This document shows positions 22,981 through 35,430 of a stretch of 64,000 bases of DNA, one piece after another (position 1 is the first letter of the stretch; each line of letters opens with the position of its first letter). This DNA comes from Phorcus lineatus. Lineage: Eukaryota > Mollusca > Gastropoda > Trochida > Trochidae. The translations under genes and the position numbers were made by a program. The stretch covers positions 47,633,402 to 47,697,401 of the forward strand of contig OV121086.1 of NCBI GenBank assembly GCA_921293015.1. The letters are read 5' to 3'. The notes beneath the pieces were generated by a model. The model saw only the letters and a program-made list of their open reading frames with translations, searched no databases and was not told where the DNA came from.

Positions 22981-24700
22981 AATGACTGAAAATTGTATCA
23001 AATATCTGTCTTAAAGAAATACAATTTCAATAACCTTTGAAATAATGTCTAATTTATCTTTGCTTGTGCCCATAAGGAAAACAGCAATACGTGTATCTGA
23101 TATGCTCTTAGAAGTTAGCGCATGGCCTTTGGTGATGAAAACATCGTTTCATCATGAACTATACATAAATATTGTTTTTCCCATTGTTTCTCTCTCACGA
23201 TTTTTTTTTTGTCAATATGATTATGTCTAATCTGAATTAAACTCATGATTCTAATACAATATATATATATATACACTGATGATCTTATCATAAATTCTTT
23301 TTATTCTAAAAGAAAATTAAGTTTCATATTTCATCATAATTTTAGGTTTATCTTTGACATCCTATTTCAAATATAATTTTCAAAACGCATATTGTTAAAA
23401 AAAAGATTGTATATCAATTTATTTAAAATACACACCTAGAAATGCAATTACGACAGATTTGCCTTGAAGGAAATGAAAAGAAAGTTGACAAAATCCATAA
23501 TCACAAAGGATTAGCAGATGGCAAGAGCACCAGAAGGAGAGCATAAGATCTAATTTCCTGTTTCTAACAGATAATTTGCTTAACTGCTCTGTCAAGGTAA
23601 GATGTATAATTATTGTGCAGGATGGAAGGTATGAGTACCTATCTTCCTCATAATGGACTGTGTAAATAGATGTATCTCTATACGTCTTCATTTGCATTTG
23701 TTTATAATATAGACTGTATATAAAGAATTTGAGCTATACTTTACCTCTTGAAAAGCAAGTCTAGATTTGAATTCTAAAACAGAAAATTTCTGAGGCTCCT
23801 TCTTTTACTAAGATAATTGTTTTTTAAAATAATTTTTTCAGAGACATAATTTAAGTCTAGTTTTGCAGTCGCTTTCTTTCTAATTCTGTCTTTCTCTGTC
23901 ACTGCCTCTTGTTTTTCTCTTTCTCTTTCTTAACTATTTAGATAAATGAAAGTCTCACTTTCTGTCTATCTCTAACATATGCGTGTCTAATACCTGAATG
24001 GTTGGATTTCACTACAATCTGAATGTTTTGCTTCAATGTTTTCTATGCATTTCTGTTGATTATTTTTCTACTTTTTAACTCAAAATGGCAAAATATCAAA
24101 TAATTTCTGCTCCAAATTGAGTAAATTATTAAAGAGAATACATTCAATACTTTAATTGCCTTTTCTCATTTAAATGATGAATATGAAATTTTATAAGATG
24201 TTTTTAAAAAAAACAACTGATCATCATCAAACTAATCATAACGGAATTTTCAGAATTTAAAAATAACATTCAGAAAAGAGGATAAAAAATCTTCTTTAGT
24301 CTAGAAATGTTTGGTCAGTCTAGATTACTTCAGCTCTAGACTTGAAATTAATGATGGTTCAGGACTCATTTTGATTTCATTCTCTATCAGATATTCGAGG
24401 GTAAACTGTCTGTATCAAATATTCTCTTAAAACACAAATTAGAACGCCTCTTTGTATTATACTGAACACATTTGAATTTCTAATATCGCATACATACCAA
24501 CACAAAAGAGTGGTAAACTTAATAGGATGCCTGATGACGCTTAAAAATTTCATAAGCATTAGAGATTTGTAGAAATACAAAGGTATTACAATTTTCTGAA
24601 CTTAATTAAAAAATAACAAACAAGACCATAACCACAAAAAATGACACCTCTCTAAAAGCATACCTTTCAGCATCAAAGATAGGTATAGGTTTGATTCTCA
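22981..24700. other. Non-coding stretch
   Basis: No supportable gene. A short TATATATATATA run lies at about 23.26 kb and a pyrimidine-rich run at 23.87-23.94 kb (TTTCTTTCTAATTCTGTC and on). Confidence 0.5.
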
Positions 24701-24701
24701 C

Positions 24702-25110
24702 CTGTCCAATCAGTGAAGATATCACAATAGATCGGTCTCTATGCAAACAGGTGTCCTCAACTCCTCACAGTGCCAGAGCATAACAAACACTATATCTCAG
24801 AATGAACTGAACTCTTCCCAGCAATGTGCAAGTGTATTACATAGGATCCAATCAAGCTTCACACACCACCGTGCAGAGAAGCTTCAACACTGCCTCCAAT
24901 CAAACTCCTTACAGGGTACTCCAGATGTGATCAAAGAAGGATGCTGAATGGTAGAATGGAATTCAAATCCGATTACAAACCCTGTCAGTGATCCTAGCAA
25001 GTTATTCCTCACTGCGAGGCCTGAGAGTAAACATCCCTGCCTGAAGAAAGGCAGCTGAAACACTGAGCCACTGCGATACACTGGCCAGCCGCTCACAGTG
25101 TACAACTGAT
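24702..25110 (-). other. Candidate non-coding leader exon, minus strand
   Basis: This patch is GC-richer than its neighbours and ends, on the minus strand, in a strong donor CAG|GTGAGA (last exon base 24,702). The frames are short on both strands (68 and 73 codons, overlapping), so if transcribed it is probably 5' untranslated. It could splice to the acceptor at 4,197. The upstream border and promoter are not defined; the call rests on composition plus one splice site. Confidence 0.25.
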
Positions 25111-26691
25111 CTCAGAGCTAGACCCTGCAAGCAAATCAGCTGACTGGGTCAGCTTAGTATAGAAGTATAGCAGTAAAGATATTCATTCAGACCACACTTC
25201 ATCTTACACACTGGGTTACAAAATCATGAAGCTTTTAGATGATGTTTTAGAATGCATACATGATAAGTCTTTTCTCTGTGTTTTACTCATAGTCAGCTGA
25301 TATGATAAGCCTGGAATTTAGTACAGGAGTTAAACAGTAAATGGATCAATTTAAAGGGAAGCACATATCACACACACAGGGTTACTAAGACAAATGAAAC
25401 AGTAAATGATTCTTTACAACTTATCTATGAAATTATCTAACACATGAGTGTGCGGTCCGATGACAGGGTTAGTTCAGAGAATAAGAACATAACAGTGAAT
25501 AGATTTATTCAAAGAGAGATAGGGCAATGAATGTTTTTGGGGTCACAGAATAGAAAGTCCCTGGTACAAACTCATCAATCATAACTTCTGTAAAAAACAC
25601 ATGTTTTGGATCTTGAGACGATCAAGCTTAAACCCCTGGAGCACATAACCAAAACATGGACACATTTCTCATGTATATATATATTGTGTTATCAGCTCTC
25701 ATTATGAAAATTAAAGGCATATTTGCCTACTCTTTGAAGTACAGTTGGATATCTTGGGGCATATGTAACATCTTTTTATCTCTTTTGTTTGAACAACAGA
25801 CTTGTTATTACTGACAACTTTATGTCATCTATTTACAAATTTTGAACTTGCCAAAATTGCTGAGAGGTATTGAAATATATTTTGGAATCAATCATCAATA
25901 ATAAACTATAATGCATTATATATATTTTACTTACCGGTAACATAATTATCAATGTTTTATGTACCAAAAGCACGAATATACAAGAAATGCTGTTCTAATT
26001 TAGGGGTTGTTATTTGTCTTAACTCTAGAGAGGTGTTAATTTGTTGATGTTGAATATACGTCTTACCCCGCAAGGCATTAAATTGAACCAGTCTCTATCA
26101 ATGACCAATTTTAACCTTGATGCCAACTGGTCAAAATTCGAATTTTGAGTGTAGTGTATAGGCCATGAGTGGAAAAATAGTGAATTTAATTCTTGCAAAG
26201 TTTCCCTAATCCAATGAGCTTTTCCAAAAGTGTTTAAAAAGAAACTTATATGGTATCATCTCTGATTTTTTAGTTTGATACATGATGGAAGTTTGATAGT
26301 TGTCATGATGTCAATATTGCAGTTTAAGTATTTATATGGGTAGGAGTGTGGAATTGTGCCTTTAAGTCAAAACATATGTGCAGAGGTTTATGGTGATTTA
26401 GTAGATGGAGAAAGTTTGTTGAAAAAGACATGATTAATGGATGGCGTTTCATGAAAGTGAATCCTTAAACAATGAACTCAAAGCAAAATGCTTACAAGGC
26501 TTACGGGTACATAGAAACTGAGATATGGATCGTTTATCATTGAAAACATATACAAGAAGTTGTATTTTGATATATAGGGTGGGAGGGAAGAGAGGTCACC
26601 TGTAGAAAAGAGGGGTCACAATGTGGCTTCATCCTTTATACTAGCAATTCTAAAAAAATAATCTAAAATTGGATTTAAAAGGGTATATAGC
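25111..26691. other. Non-coding stretch
   Basis: No exon, RNA gene or repeat recognised apart from a short TATATATATA run at about 25.68 kb. Confidence 0.5.
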
Positions 26692-27024
26692 CGATTTCGT
26701 CAGATAAATAAAGTGATCTCACAAAAACGAAAATAAATGTTTCAAATTGCAAGACAATGTTTTAATCAAAAGAAGCAGTCTAAAAATTAACCTACCATGA
26801 TTGGCCATGACTTCCCTAAATCAAATAATTAAAAGGTTTTCACATAAAAATGGCCAAAAGTGTAATTTTTTCTTGATACTTGATTATTATTCCTAGAGTG
26901 ATAGGGTCGAGTAATAAGATGTGTTTCACCCTCTGAACATGATACATTTGGCATAAAACTAATGTTTATCAGAGAATTGATTTGAAGAAAAATTCGTTTA
27001 AAAAACATGTTTCTGCTGCTCTTA
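26692..27024 (+). mobile_element. ~340-bp MITE-like repeat, copy 3
   Basis: Collinear with the 13.27- and 14.88-kb copies: 'CAGATAAATAAAGTGATCTC', 'TTTTAATCAAAAGAAGCAG', 'CTTCCCTAAATCAAATAATT', 'CACCCTCTGAACATGA', 'CATTTGGCATAAA'. Termini are eroded; the right end reads CTGCTGCTCTTAC. Same orientation as the others. Confidence 0.65.
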
Positions 27025-27955
27025 CACCCCCTGTACACCCCCCTGCATTAGAGTTTCATACCCAGCTGAATGTGTGAATGTGTAGGAGATTTATGACAAA
27101 GAATTCCTATAATCAGAAACTTTCTTATGTTTATAAGGTGATCTCAAACAAGGAATTCAAGAAAATGGGATGTATGCATTAAGTAAAATATTTTCAAAGA
27201 CTTTTGTTGTTTCCAGGACAAATTAGAAATCATACAAGGAAAGGATCTTTAAGTAAAGTCTATAAAGCTGATAGATTATTGTTAAAATCATATTCTAAGA
27301 GAAAGTGTTCATTAATAACCAACAAAACTTTTCCTGTAGATAAGAAAAATGTTTATACCAAAATAACCTGAATCATAAATCAAAATCTATGAAGGATAAA
27401 ACATTAAAAATTCAAAAGGATTTCAAAGAATACAAAAACAGACAGTCTCATGACCTTTTCAATGAAAAGAAAAACCATATAGATTTTATCTATTTTTATT
27501 TCTAAAGAACTGAAAGCAATGAAAAGATACTTAAACTGAAATACATGAAAAGGGTTTTTTTGAAAATTAAATTAAATGTGAGAATTAATTATGATAAAGA
27601 ATAGATGTTTAATAAGGTTTTATTTAAAATTCGCTAAATATATAATGAAAGCTTTAATTTGTTGTCGAGAATTTTTTAAACTCAAATTTCAAATTTTGTA
27701 AAAATTTGATACATCACTTAAACTTTTTTATTAATACATTTGCTTCATAGCATATTTCAAGACTAAAGGTTAAGATAAAGAATCCTAATCCTACCAGGTA
27801 CCCAGTTAACTGCTTAGTCAAAATAAGCCACACGACCACAGTGACATTGGCAAATTGTTTTCAGTGGGTTGAAACCTCAGATTATCATTCAGGTCATACA
27901 ATCGATACTGGTTCACTGCTTCATGCCCCCTTTCAATCAAGCTTATCAAACTTTT
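27025..27955. other. Spacer between repeat copies 3 and 4
   Basis: AT-rich sequence of about 930 bp with long A runs. No exon or further repeat was recognised. Confidence 0.5.
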
Positions 27956-28298
27956 AAAGGGGCAGTGTCACCTTTTAAGGGTAAACAAACGATATCATGA
28001 AATTGAAAATAAAATGTTACCTATTGCAAGGCAATCTTTTTTATCAAAAAAAGCAGTGAAAGGACAAAAAAGCTACAAGAATCCATTTTCCTACTTTAGA
28101 TAATTAAAATCTGTTCACACTAAAATGGCTTGCTGCAGTTTTCACTTGATTCTTGATACTTTCTTCTGTGACTACGAATGATTTGGTTGATGAATGAGGT
28201 GTTTGACCCTTTGATGATAATGCGTTTGTCGTAAACATACATTCATTAGGTACAAATGTGAGAAATTCAATTTCCAAAAAATGTGCTACTTCCCTTTT
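27956..28298 (+). mobile_element. ~340-bp MITE-like repeat, copy 4
   Basis: Starts AAAGGGGCAGTGTCAC and ends GTGCTACTTCCCTTTT, again an inverted terminal repeat. Internal blocks match the other copies (GCAAGGCAATCTTTTTTATC, TGTGACTACGAATGATTTGG, TTTGACCCTTTGATGATAA) with more divergence. Same orientation. Confidence 0.65.
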
Positions 28299-28791
28299 GA
28301 AGCAATAGTAAATCTTGGTCCAAAAGATGTTTTAGCTTATTTCAATCAGAGTCACATTTTTCCTTGTGCCTGAACATTTACTATATTAACTCATATCAAG
28401 ACCTACCTGTGATTGTCCATATAAACAGATCATACAAGACTCCATCAGATCATAGATAAGTGACACAAGTGACAACCTGTTATAAGACTAGGAAACAAAT
28501 CAATCATTTGACTTAATCAGATTGAGTTCACTCCAATAGTTTCACATCTTTATATCATAGCACTGTACACATAGTGTTAATTCATGCTGCATAAAAACTG
28601 ACTTATATCATCATAAGTCATAATTTTATTTTCCAACTGAAAGCCTTCAAACACCTGGTTAGAAAGAACTGTTGTGATAAACACACTTTGTAAATTAAGC
28701 TGCAGAACAAGAAGAGCAGTCTTTAAAAAAATCTCATTAAAACAACCTCTGAATATAGTTGTAGCGGTATGCGCTTTCAATATGATACCCA

Positions 28792-28910
28792 TGTTGGGAT
28801 TATCTCCCTTTGTTGTAAGTTAGACCTTCTAAAAAATAAAGAAGTATCTCGATCGCCTCTCGTCTACTTTCACCCTCACTCAACTTCAATATACGTTTGA
28901 AGACGTAACA
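28792..28910 (+). mobile_element. 5' LTR of a Ty3/gypsy-type retrotransposon
   Basis: A 119-bp segment starting TGTTGGGATTATCTCCC and ending GACGTAACA, with the TG...CA (TGTT/AACA) termini of LTRs. It is followed directly by a primer-binding-site-like sequence. The short length and the partial copy of its last 24 bp at the other end of the gag remnant support the assignment. Confidence 0.7.
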
Positions 28911-28928
28911 TGGTGTCAGAATAGGGAC
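28911..28928 (+). promoter_or_regulatory. Primer binding site of the LTR element
   Basis: TGGTGTCAGAATAGGGAC lies immediately after the LTR. TGGTGTCAGAA... is the usual form of tRNA-complementary primer sites in this group of invertebrate Ty3/gypsy elements; the tRNA was not determined. Confidence 0.65.
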
Positions 28929-29261
28929 CAACTACCCTTATTTTGTTGACAAGTGTTATAATTCAATGACATTTACTTGTTAACATTATATTTCAAGTTT
29001 TCCATGCCGATACGATAGCGGTGTGCGGTCAGACCCTCCATGTACGCGCAGTGGTTTGTTCGTAAAAATGCATTCAGAAGACAAAAATTTACATGTCTTA
29101 TGTATGAATTCAATATGAATGAGAGACATTTTAGAAGTATCAGGTGAATGTTACTTCGTCCATTTCAAATGAACAATTGAATGAACAAAATATTACATTC
29201 TATTGTGTGCAGCAGACAGCACGTGAATTGCTAAGGTTTTCAGAAAAAATCAAAATCGGGT

Positions 29262-30202
29262 ATGGCAGAGGGTGGCGAGCCACAAGTTATACAACAAAAT
29301 AAATATTTGCCATCTGCAATCCCTTTACCTCCTAAACTTAAACTTAAAAGCAACGTTGCACAAAATTGGAGAAGATTTAAAAGAAATTGGGACAATTATG
29401 TCATAGCTGCAAGATTAGTTGATGAAGAAGCTAGTTTCAAGATAGCTACATTATTGAGTGCCATATGTTGTGATGCATTAGACATTTTTGACGGGTTTCA
29501 TTTTGCTCATGAGGGAGACAAAACAGACATAGCAATAGTTCTTGAAAGATTTGAAACATATTGTGTTGGTGCCACAAATGAAACTTATGAAAGATATCTC
29601 TTCAACAAGCGAGATCAGGAAAATGTGAAACTTTTGATCACTACATATCAGCCCTGAGAACTTTAGTGAAATCATGCATTTATGGTGCTTTAGTTGACTC
29701 TCTTGTACGTTACAGAATTGTTATTGGTATTTTGGACAATGCCACAAGGAAGAAATTATTGCAGTGTGAAGCATTTACTCTTGAAAAGTGTATTTCAATC
29801 TGTCGAGCTTGTGAAACTACAAACATTCAGATTAATGAAATGAAAAGTGAACAGGTTTCAGCTATTTCAAACAAGGTTGGAAAGCCTAAATCACGTTTAG
29901 ATCTGAATGAAACAACCCCTAAACAATCAAATCACAAGTTTGTTCAAAATTATCGCTTCTGTGGACAGTCACATGACTATGACAGGAATAAATGTCCAGC
30001 TTTTGGAGCCACTTGTAATATCTGCAAGAGAGACAACAATTTTGCCTCTAAGTGTAAAGAAAAGCCTAAATCAAAACCTAAAAAATTCAAGGGGAACAAG
30101 TCTAGAGTGAATAATGTTGAGACAGATCAAATTGATTCAGATGATGCTGATCCTGCATATGTTCTATCAGTTGGTGAAGACAATATACGTTTGAAGATGT
30201 AA
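29262..30202 (+). pseudogene. Degenerate Ty3/gypsy gag with altered zinc knuckles
   Basis: Two overlapping-frame ORFs (131 codons from 29,262; 178 codons from 29,666) together resemble the gag protein of invertebrate Ty3/gypsy retrotransposons. The first has the capsid-type region (WRRFKRNWDNY ... ALDIF ... VLERFETYC). The second has the rest of the capsid, a basic stretch and two nucleocapsid zinc knuckles. A one-base frameshift near 29,625 separates them. In the first knuckle the expected leading Cys is Tyr (YRFCGQSHDYDRNKC); in the second the expected His is Asn (CNICKRDNNFASKC). Neither should bind zinc normally. No protease, reverse transcriptase, RNase H or integrase follows; the frame runs straight into a copy of the LTR 3' end. 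Non-functional fragment of a mobile element. Confidence 0.85.
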
Positions 30203-30204
30203 CA
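30181..30204 (+). mobile_element. 24-bp LTR 3'-end remnant at the right border of the gag fragment
   Basis: CAATATACGTTTGAAGATGT plus AACA matches LTR bases 28,887-28,910 at 23 of 24 positions. The remaining LTR and all of pol are missing, so the element lost everything between gag and the LTR tail. The bases around the element (ACCCA before, ATAGT after) do not form a target duplication. Confidence 0.75.
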
Positions 30205-33200
30205 ATAGTAACTTGATAGATTCATTTGGAAAGGTCAGATTTTTATGTTTTATCCTTTTTAATGACTTCAAATGTCAATGTCTTATGAAAAAGAGGTTTT
30301 ACATATTTTTTAATCGTATATTTCCTTTCTTCTATGATTTTTCTTCACTAATGAGTTACGCTTTGATGGCAGATTGATATTTAATAGCCAAAAAAGCAAA
30401 TGAGATCTTTTTTGATGATGATAATTACATTTTTGATAATCTATAAGCAGTACTTAAAAAGAAAGATAATTGAAAAAATATTACCTCAAGTCATCAAAAT
30501 TAAATGAACATCATAAGAGATATAAAGATTTATGACAGAACCTAATTACAAAAAATCAAACTTCAGTAGTTTAATCCAAAAAAATGTTTAAACCATCAAA
30601 TGCAATAAAGATTATCACAAAAAATGTCCAAAGAGTATCAGTTGCCTCTTCCTTATAAAAAAGGTTTGACTAATAAAGAAATTCAAATAATGATAATTTG
30701 GTGCACTTTGTTTAAAATTGTCTCAATAACCCCAAGTTGTGTTGAAGGTACTTTATTATTCAACTTCAAGAACTCCTATCAAATAAATTCTGATGAGACA
30801 CAGGAACCAAAAGTCTATAGGGATCTTATGAAATGTTCATACTGTTGTTTTGATACTTCTTTGTCTATAATGTCTTTTTCATTGTAAATTAGTTTGGATA
30901 TTTACAAATAAACTTAACTCAAGTACTGACACATCTAAAGAACACTATCTTAGCAAAAGTTAGAAATGTCCACTGGCACAACTCATTACTTTTTCAGTAA
31001 CCATGTTATACCTGAATCTGCACCATTTTATAAACTGGAGGGATTTGTTTTACTCCAATATGTTATATTGAACTGTCTAAGGGTTTTCAATCAGCGACAA
31101 GCCTTAATAGCTTGACAATCTCTATAAAGCCGATGTGTTGTAAGGTGGTACTGTCATATGGTAATAGTCACATGTACAATTTGATTGGTCAGTATATGTT
31201 TATCGAACAATTGAATCTCTGTGATTTCACTCAAACATAGTCATTTAGTACCTATGTGCCTACCAAATACAGACAAAGAACAGTTGCTGTTCTCGATGTC
31301 TCTCACCAAGACAGAGTTGATAATGACAAGTTTCTCTCTTCTGGGCAATTCCTATCATCACCAGTAACATAATGAGAAAAAATGTTGAAAATTTGTTTTG
31401 TACTTAGTTCACTTTGACCACCATTTTCAATTTGTTTTTTTTAGATGATTAACTTGTCACATAGGTGACATCATCTCTCACATCATAATCAATTCATTAT
31501 AAAAATTATAAAATGAAATTAAAGAATAGGTCACAAGTTAAAATGAAGTCAAAGATCAAAAGAAACATGATTGAATGATATTATCTCAAACATATTTTTA
31601 TTGTAACCTTAAAAAGGATGACAAAATCACTAAAACCAACTGGACCCTGCCACAACTAATATGAAGATGATTCCTTGTGTGATTCCTTGTTACCTAAACA
31701 AGAATGTGAGGGTCATGAATAGCCACATGTGTCCTGTTTTCATTAAAGCTTGGCTGGCCTACAACATGAAGAGAGTCAAGGGACCCTTATTCAGAAAATG
31801 AAAATAGATAAATGTTGAAGACCATTTGTCTCCTTGAAATGTCAAATTTAACATAGATGTAAAAAAAAAAAATCCCAGTTAATGGTTAAATATTCCAGTT
31901 CTTATAAAGACAACATAAAGAATGTTGTGAAACATGAACAATAGCTAGCAGCATTGTGAAATGTATCTCTTGAAAAAAATACCCTCCCTTATGAAACCTA
32001 ACAAAAACATGATAACAGACTTGAAACTTCAATGATTATCTAAACTTAAACTTTTTAAATTGATATAATTACAATCAGCTTTTGTTACTTTTTAAAAAAA
32101 AATTGGAATAATTGTACATTTATCACACAGATCCGGACTGGGTGACCTGAGAAAATTCCTTCTGTATGAAGAAAAGCAGGATTTATAGTAATTACAAAGC
32201 AATCTGCTTGAAATAGACCAGCTATCCACAAGAAAAAACAGCCTGGATAGTTGGATAGTATTTTTCTATGTAAGGAAAATAAACACTGACAGAGATTAGG
32301 CCTCTGCCAATCCATGAGATCAAATAACAAGTCTCTTTGATTGCAAAAACACATTTAAGAATTGAAATCTTTGTGTCACCTCTATCCAACATGTTCCTCT
32401 ATATATCCCTTGGTCAGCGCTGATGTGAAGGCATTTATTACATGTGATAGATAGGTATTTAGGATGAAATAAAACCAGCCCATTAGCAAGGTCTTATACC
32501 TTAAATGAAGATCTACACACGAGCAACAGATGTAAAGAAATGAATATTATATCCCTAAACTTATGCTTCACAACGGTGGGTACAAAAAAATTAATTTGAA
32601 TAAACTTTTTGACATGCATACTCATATTATTTATTCATTGTTTCTTTGACAATCCTTGTCGAAATAAAAGCTACATGTATTATAATGTATGTCTTATTGA
32701 CTGAAAATGAAAATTGTAAAAGAACAGTTTAAAAAACAATTTTTTTATTGTTGTAAATTTTTTGATGCAAGAAATTTCTATAAGTGTATACAAATTAAAA
32801 CATAGAACAACCAACTAAAGCTAATCTTATAAGATAGCTGTAGCACAACAGAAAATAACTTTGATTTATAGCATTAAATAATAGGGGCAGATGATATTTC
32901 CCTGTAGTGGACTAATGTATAAACTTGATACTTGCTATAAGTCAAGCTTGTATTGTGACAAATTGGAATACTTGACTGGAATGTAATATGGGCACTTCAT
33001 GTTTCAAGAGATTAATTGCATTGAAAGATCTTGTAACTTTTGATATGACTGTGTTACGTGACAGCGTAAATAATATTTTCGACTTTCAAGATTAGTGATA
33101 GGACATGTAAGAATTTCATTAATCATTTTATCATTGAAATCAACAAAGTCTAAAAATGTTTTACTTTTTCATAAAAATCAAATTTTATATAAAAATATTT

Positions 33201-34358
33201 TTAAATATATATGCTGGTATGAAATGATAATGAAAAAAAGTAATCAGAGTGTAGCTTATTAGGCTTGAAATAATATATTATATAGTTGAGATTTCAAATT
33301 CTTGCCAGGGGGTTAACCAGTTATAATTTACATTCTATAATAGACAAGGAGTCTGCACACAAGATTTCAGCTTTGTAGGGCCTTTGAATTTTGATGAAAA
33401 GTTGAAAATGCATAAAAAAGTTCACATATTGAAGCCAAATGCCATATTGTAGCAAGGTTTCATCAGGCCTTTTGGAATAATAAGCTTACAATGTTTGCAT
33501 TATCGGAAAATTCAGCTTAAAGAGAGGCCAATTTTCTTCTTTAAATTGCAGATTATGTTCCATAATATTTTTTGCAATCCATTTTAGGACAGTATTGATA
33601 AGTTTCAGGTTAAATTGATCCGTTATAGTCACCTTATGAAAACAATCATCTTCATCTCCAGGGCATGATCAATACCATTATGTCATAGAATGTCTAAAGA
33701 TTGAAAGAGTGCTCAAATAGCTATATGCAAGCAATATTTGACTGTAAGTGTTTGTCTAGCGCTTGATCTATTTCAAACATACACGATGAGCCATGTTTCA
33801 AACATAAATGTCAAACACAATTAAAAATACATATATATTGACAGAGATGAGAATAGCAGCCATGAATGACAGGCCATTTGTTAAAAACAAGTAGTCAATA
33901 GCAGTCTATGCATGTTGATTTAATTGTATCAGTCACCGTATTTGAGCAGCTTTGTTAGACATATACAGCGTCGATATCTGTCATTCAAGTGTCAATAAAG
34001 GCTGTCTACTTAAAGCCAGCGACAAATAGCATGAACATCAATAGTTGTCTGTCACATTAACAATACTCTCCAGGCTTTAATGCTGTCACATACGTTTTAA
34101 TCTATACTTATTGAGAAACACTGTCTTTCATATAAGTATTAGCACACTTTAAGCCCCATTTCAATATTGTCAAAGTAGTAGTTATCTGCTTGATCTGAAT
34201 TGAAATTCTCAGACTAAGCGAAGGGTATTACCTGACTATAATTCCCATAGTAAGTGTGAATTGATTTGAACTAGAATCCAAAGGTTTTTAACTTACAGGA
34301 ACAAAAGGTCCTGATATTGCTAATTTGCAAAGCAGGATTTGATTCATCACAATGCAGT

Positions 34359-34363
<5 letters not shown>
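30205..34363. other. Non-coding stretch
   Basis: About 4.2 kb of AT-rich sequence with no recognised exon, RNA gene, foldback element or tandem repeat. Open frames (at most 89 codons) lack splice and family support. Confidence 0.5.

Positions 34364-34400
<37 letters not shown>
34364..34400. repeat. AT dinucleotide microsatellite
   Basis: An uninterrupted (TA)n run of about 18 units. Confidence 0.95.
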
Positions 34401-35059
34401 CTGAAGCTATATACAGGTTAACGATATCTTGTAGACTAAAATTTTGTCCATAAATATTTGAATAAGTTACTGTTCCTTCATTCATTACACGCTTTTCTTT
34501 GGGAGCTTAAATTCATGAGTATTCAGTCAAATATAGACTTGCTGAATGAGGACTTAGATTGTATTAAGGATCCTTTTTAATACACTGTCAAGAAGCAAGA
34601 CTGTACATCTTAAGGTGAAAACAAGACGTAAAATTCAAATTGAAATATCTAATACAAACAAACATTGATATTGTATTGTCTTCACGAGACAGTTGTAAAG
34701 ATATAGGCAAACCAAAGTATAACGAACACATTCCATCACATTTATCAACTTTGTTAACAATTTTAAATGTTTTGAAAAATGCATGGTATCACTTCCATTC
34801 TGCATTTAGATCAGCCTTAGCACAAATAAATATTCAACACTTTTGATTTATTACTAAACGGGTTTTATGCATTTCTTTCAATTTATAGGATATTTGTTCA
34901 GTGAGACAGAATAGAAAGGGAATTCAATGAACCTGAAGAAATTATCAAGGGCAAATATACATGAATAATTTTCTAAAAAAACATTTATTATACATTGTTG
35001 GTATTATTCAGACAATTTATTGGCTTTTATACTCCAAAAATGGCTACAACAGTTGGTTT

Positions 35060-35430
35060 GCCACTGTGAGATCAAGTGATATCTACAAGTGATATCTTTA
35101 TTGGAGATATGGCTACAACCAAATACATTTATATTTTCAGTTGATGATATCAATAGGCTTTTATGTAACTTAGAGGACAGCAGATACAATACTATGACAT
35201 CAGAAAATCGATGTTTCTACAAAGCTAGGTCATAATAATGCTGATGATGTCATAATGCTATGACCTAACAGTCATCACTGTTGATTCGTGTTTCAGACAT
35301 GTTCATTTTTCGCATTAAAATTTAAGAATGATTTAAAAGAATGAATAAAATCTCATCCTCATATTTTCTAATACGATTTATATCAACAATCAAGCCTGCA
35401 TATTTATTACTTTTGGATGAGATTCTCAAT
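35060..35430 (-). mobile_element. Diverged, reversed relative of the 16.7-kb foldback element
   Basis: The order of landmarks is that of the 16.7-kb element read backwards: first the GATATC repeats (CAAGTGATATCTACAAGTGATATC, about 35.07-35.10 kb; quoted in two overlapping parts elsewhere), then TGATGTCATA and ATGACATCA words (35.19-35.26 kb), then AAATCTCATCCTCATATTTT...TTTATATCAACA and finally GGATGAGATTCT (to about 35.43 kb). Substitutions are many and the arms no longer pair well. Borders are approximate. Confidence 0.4.
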
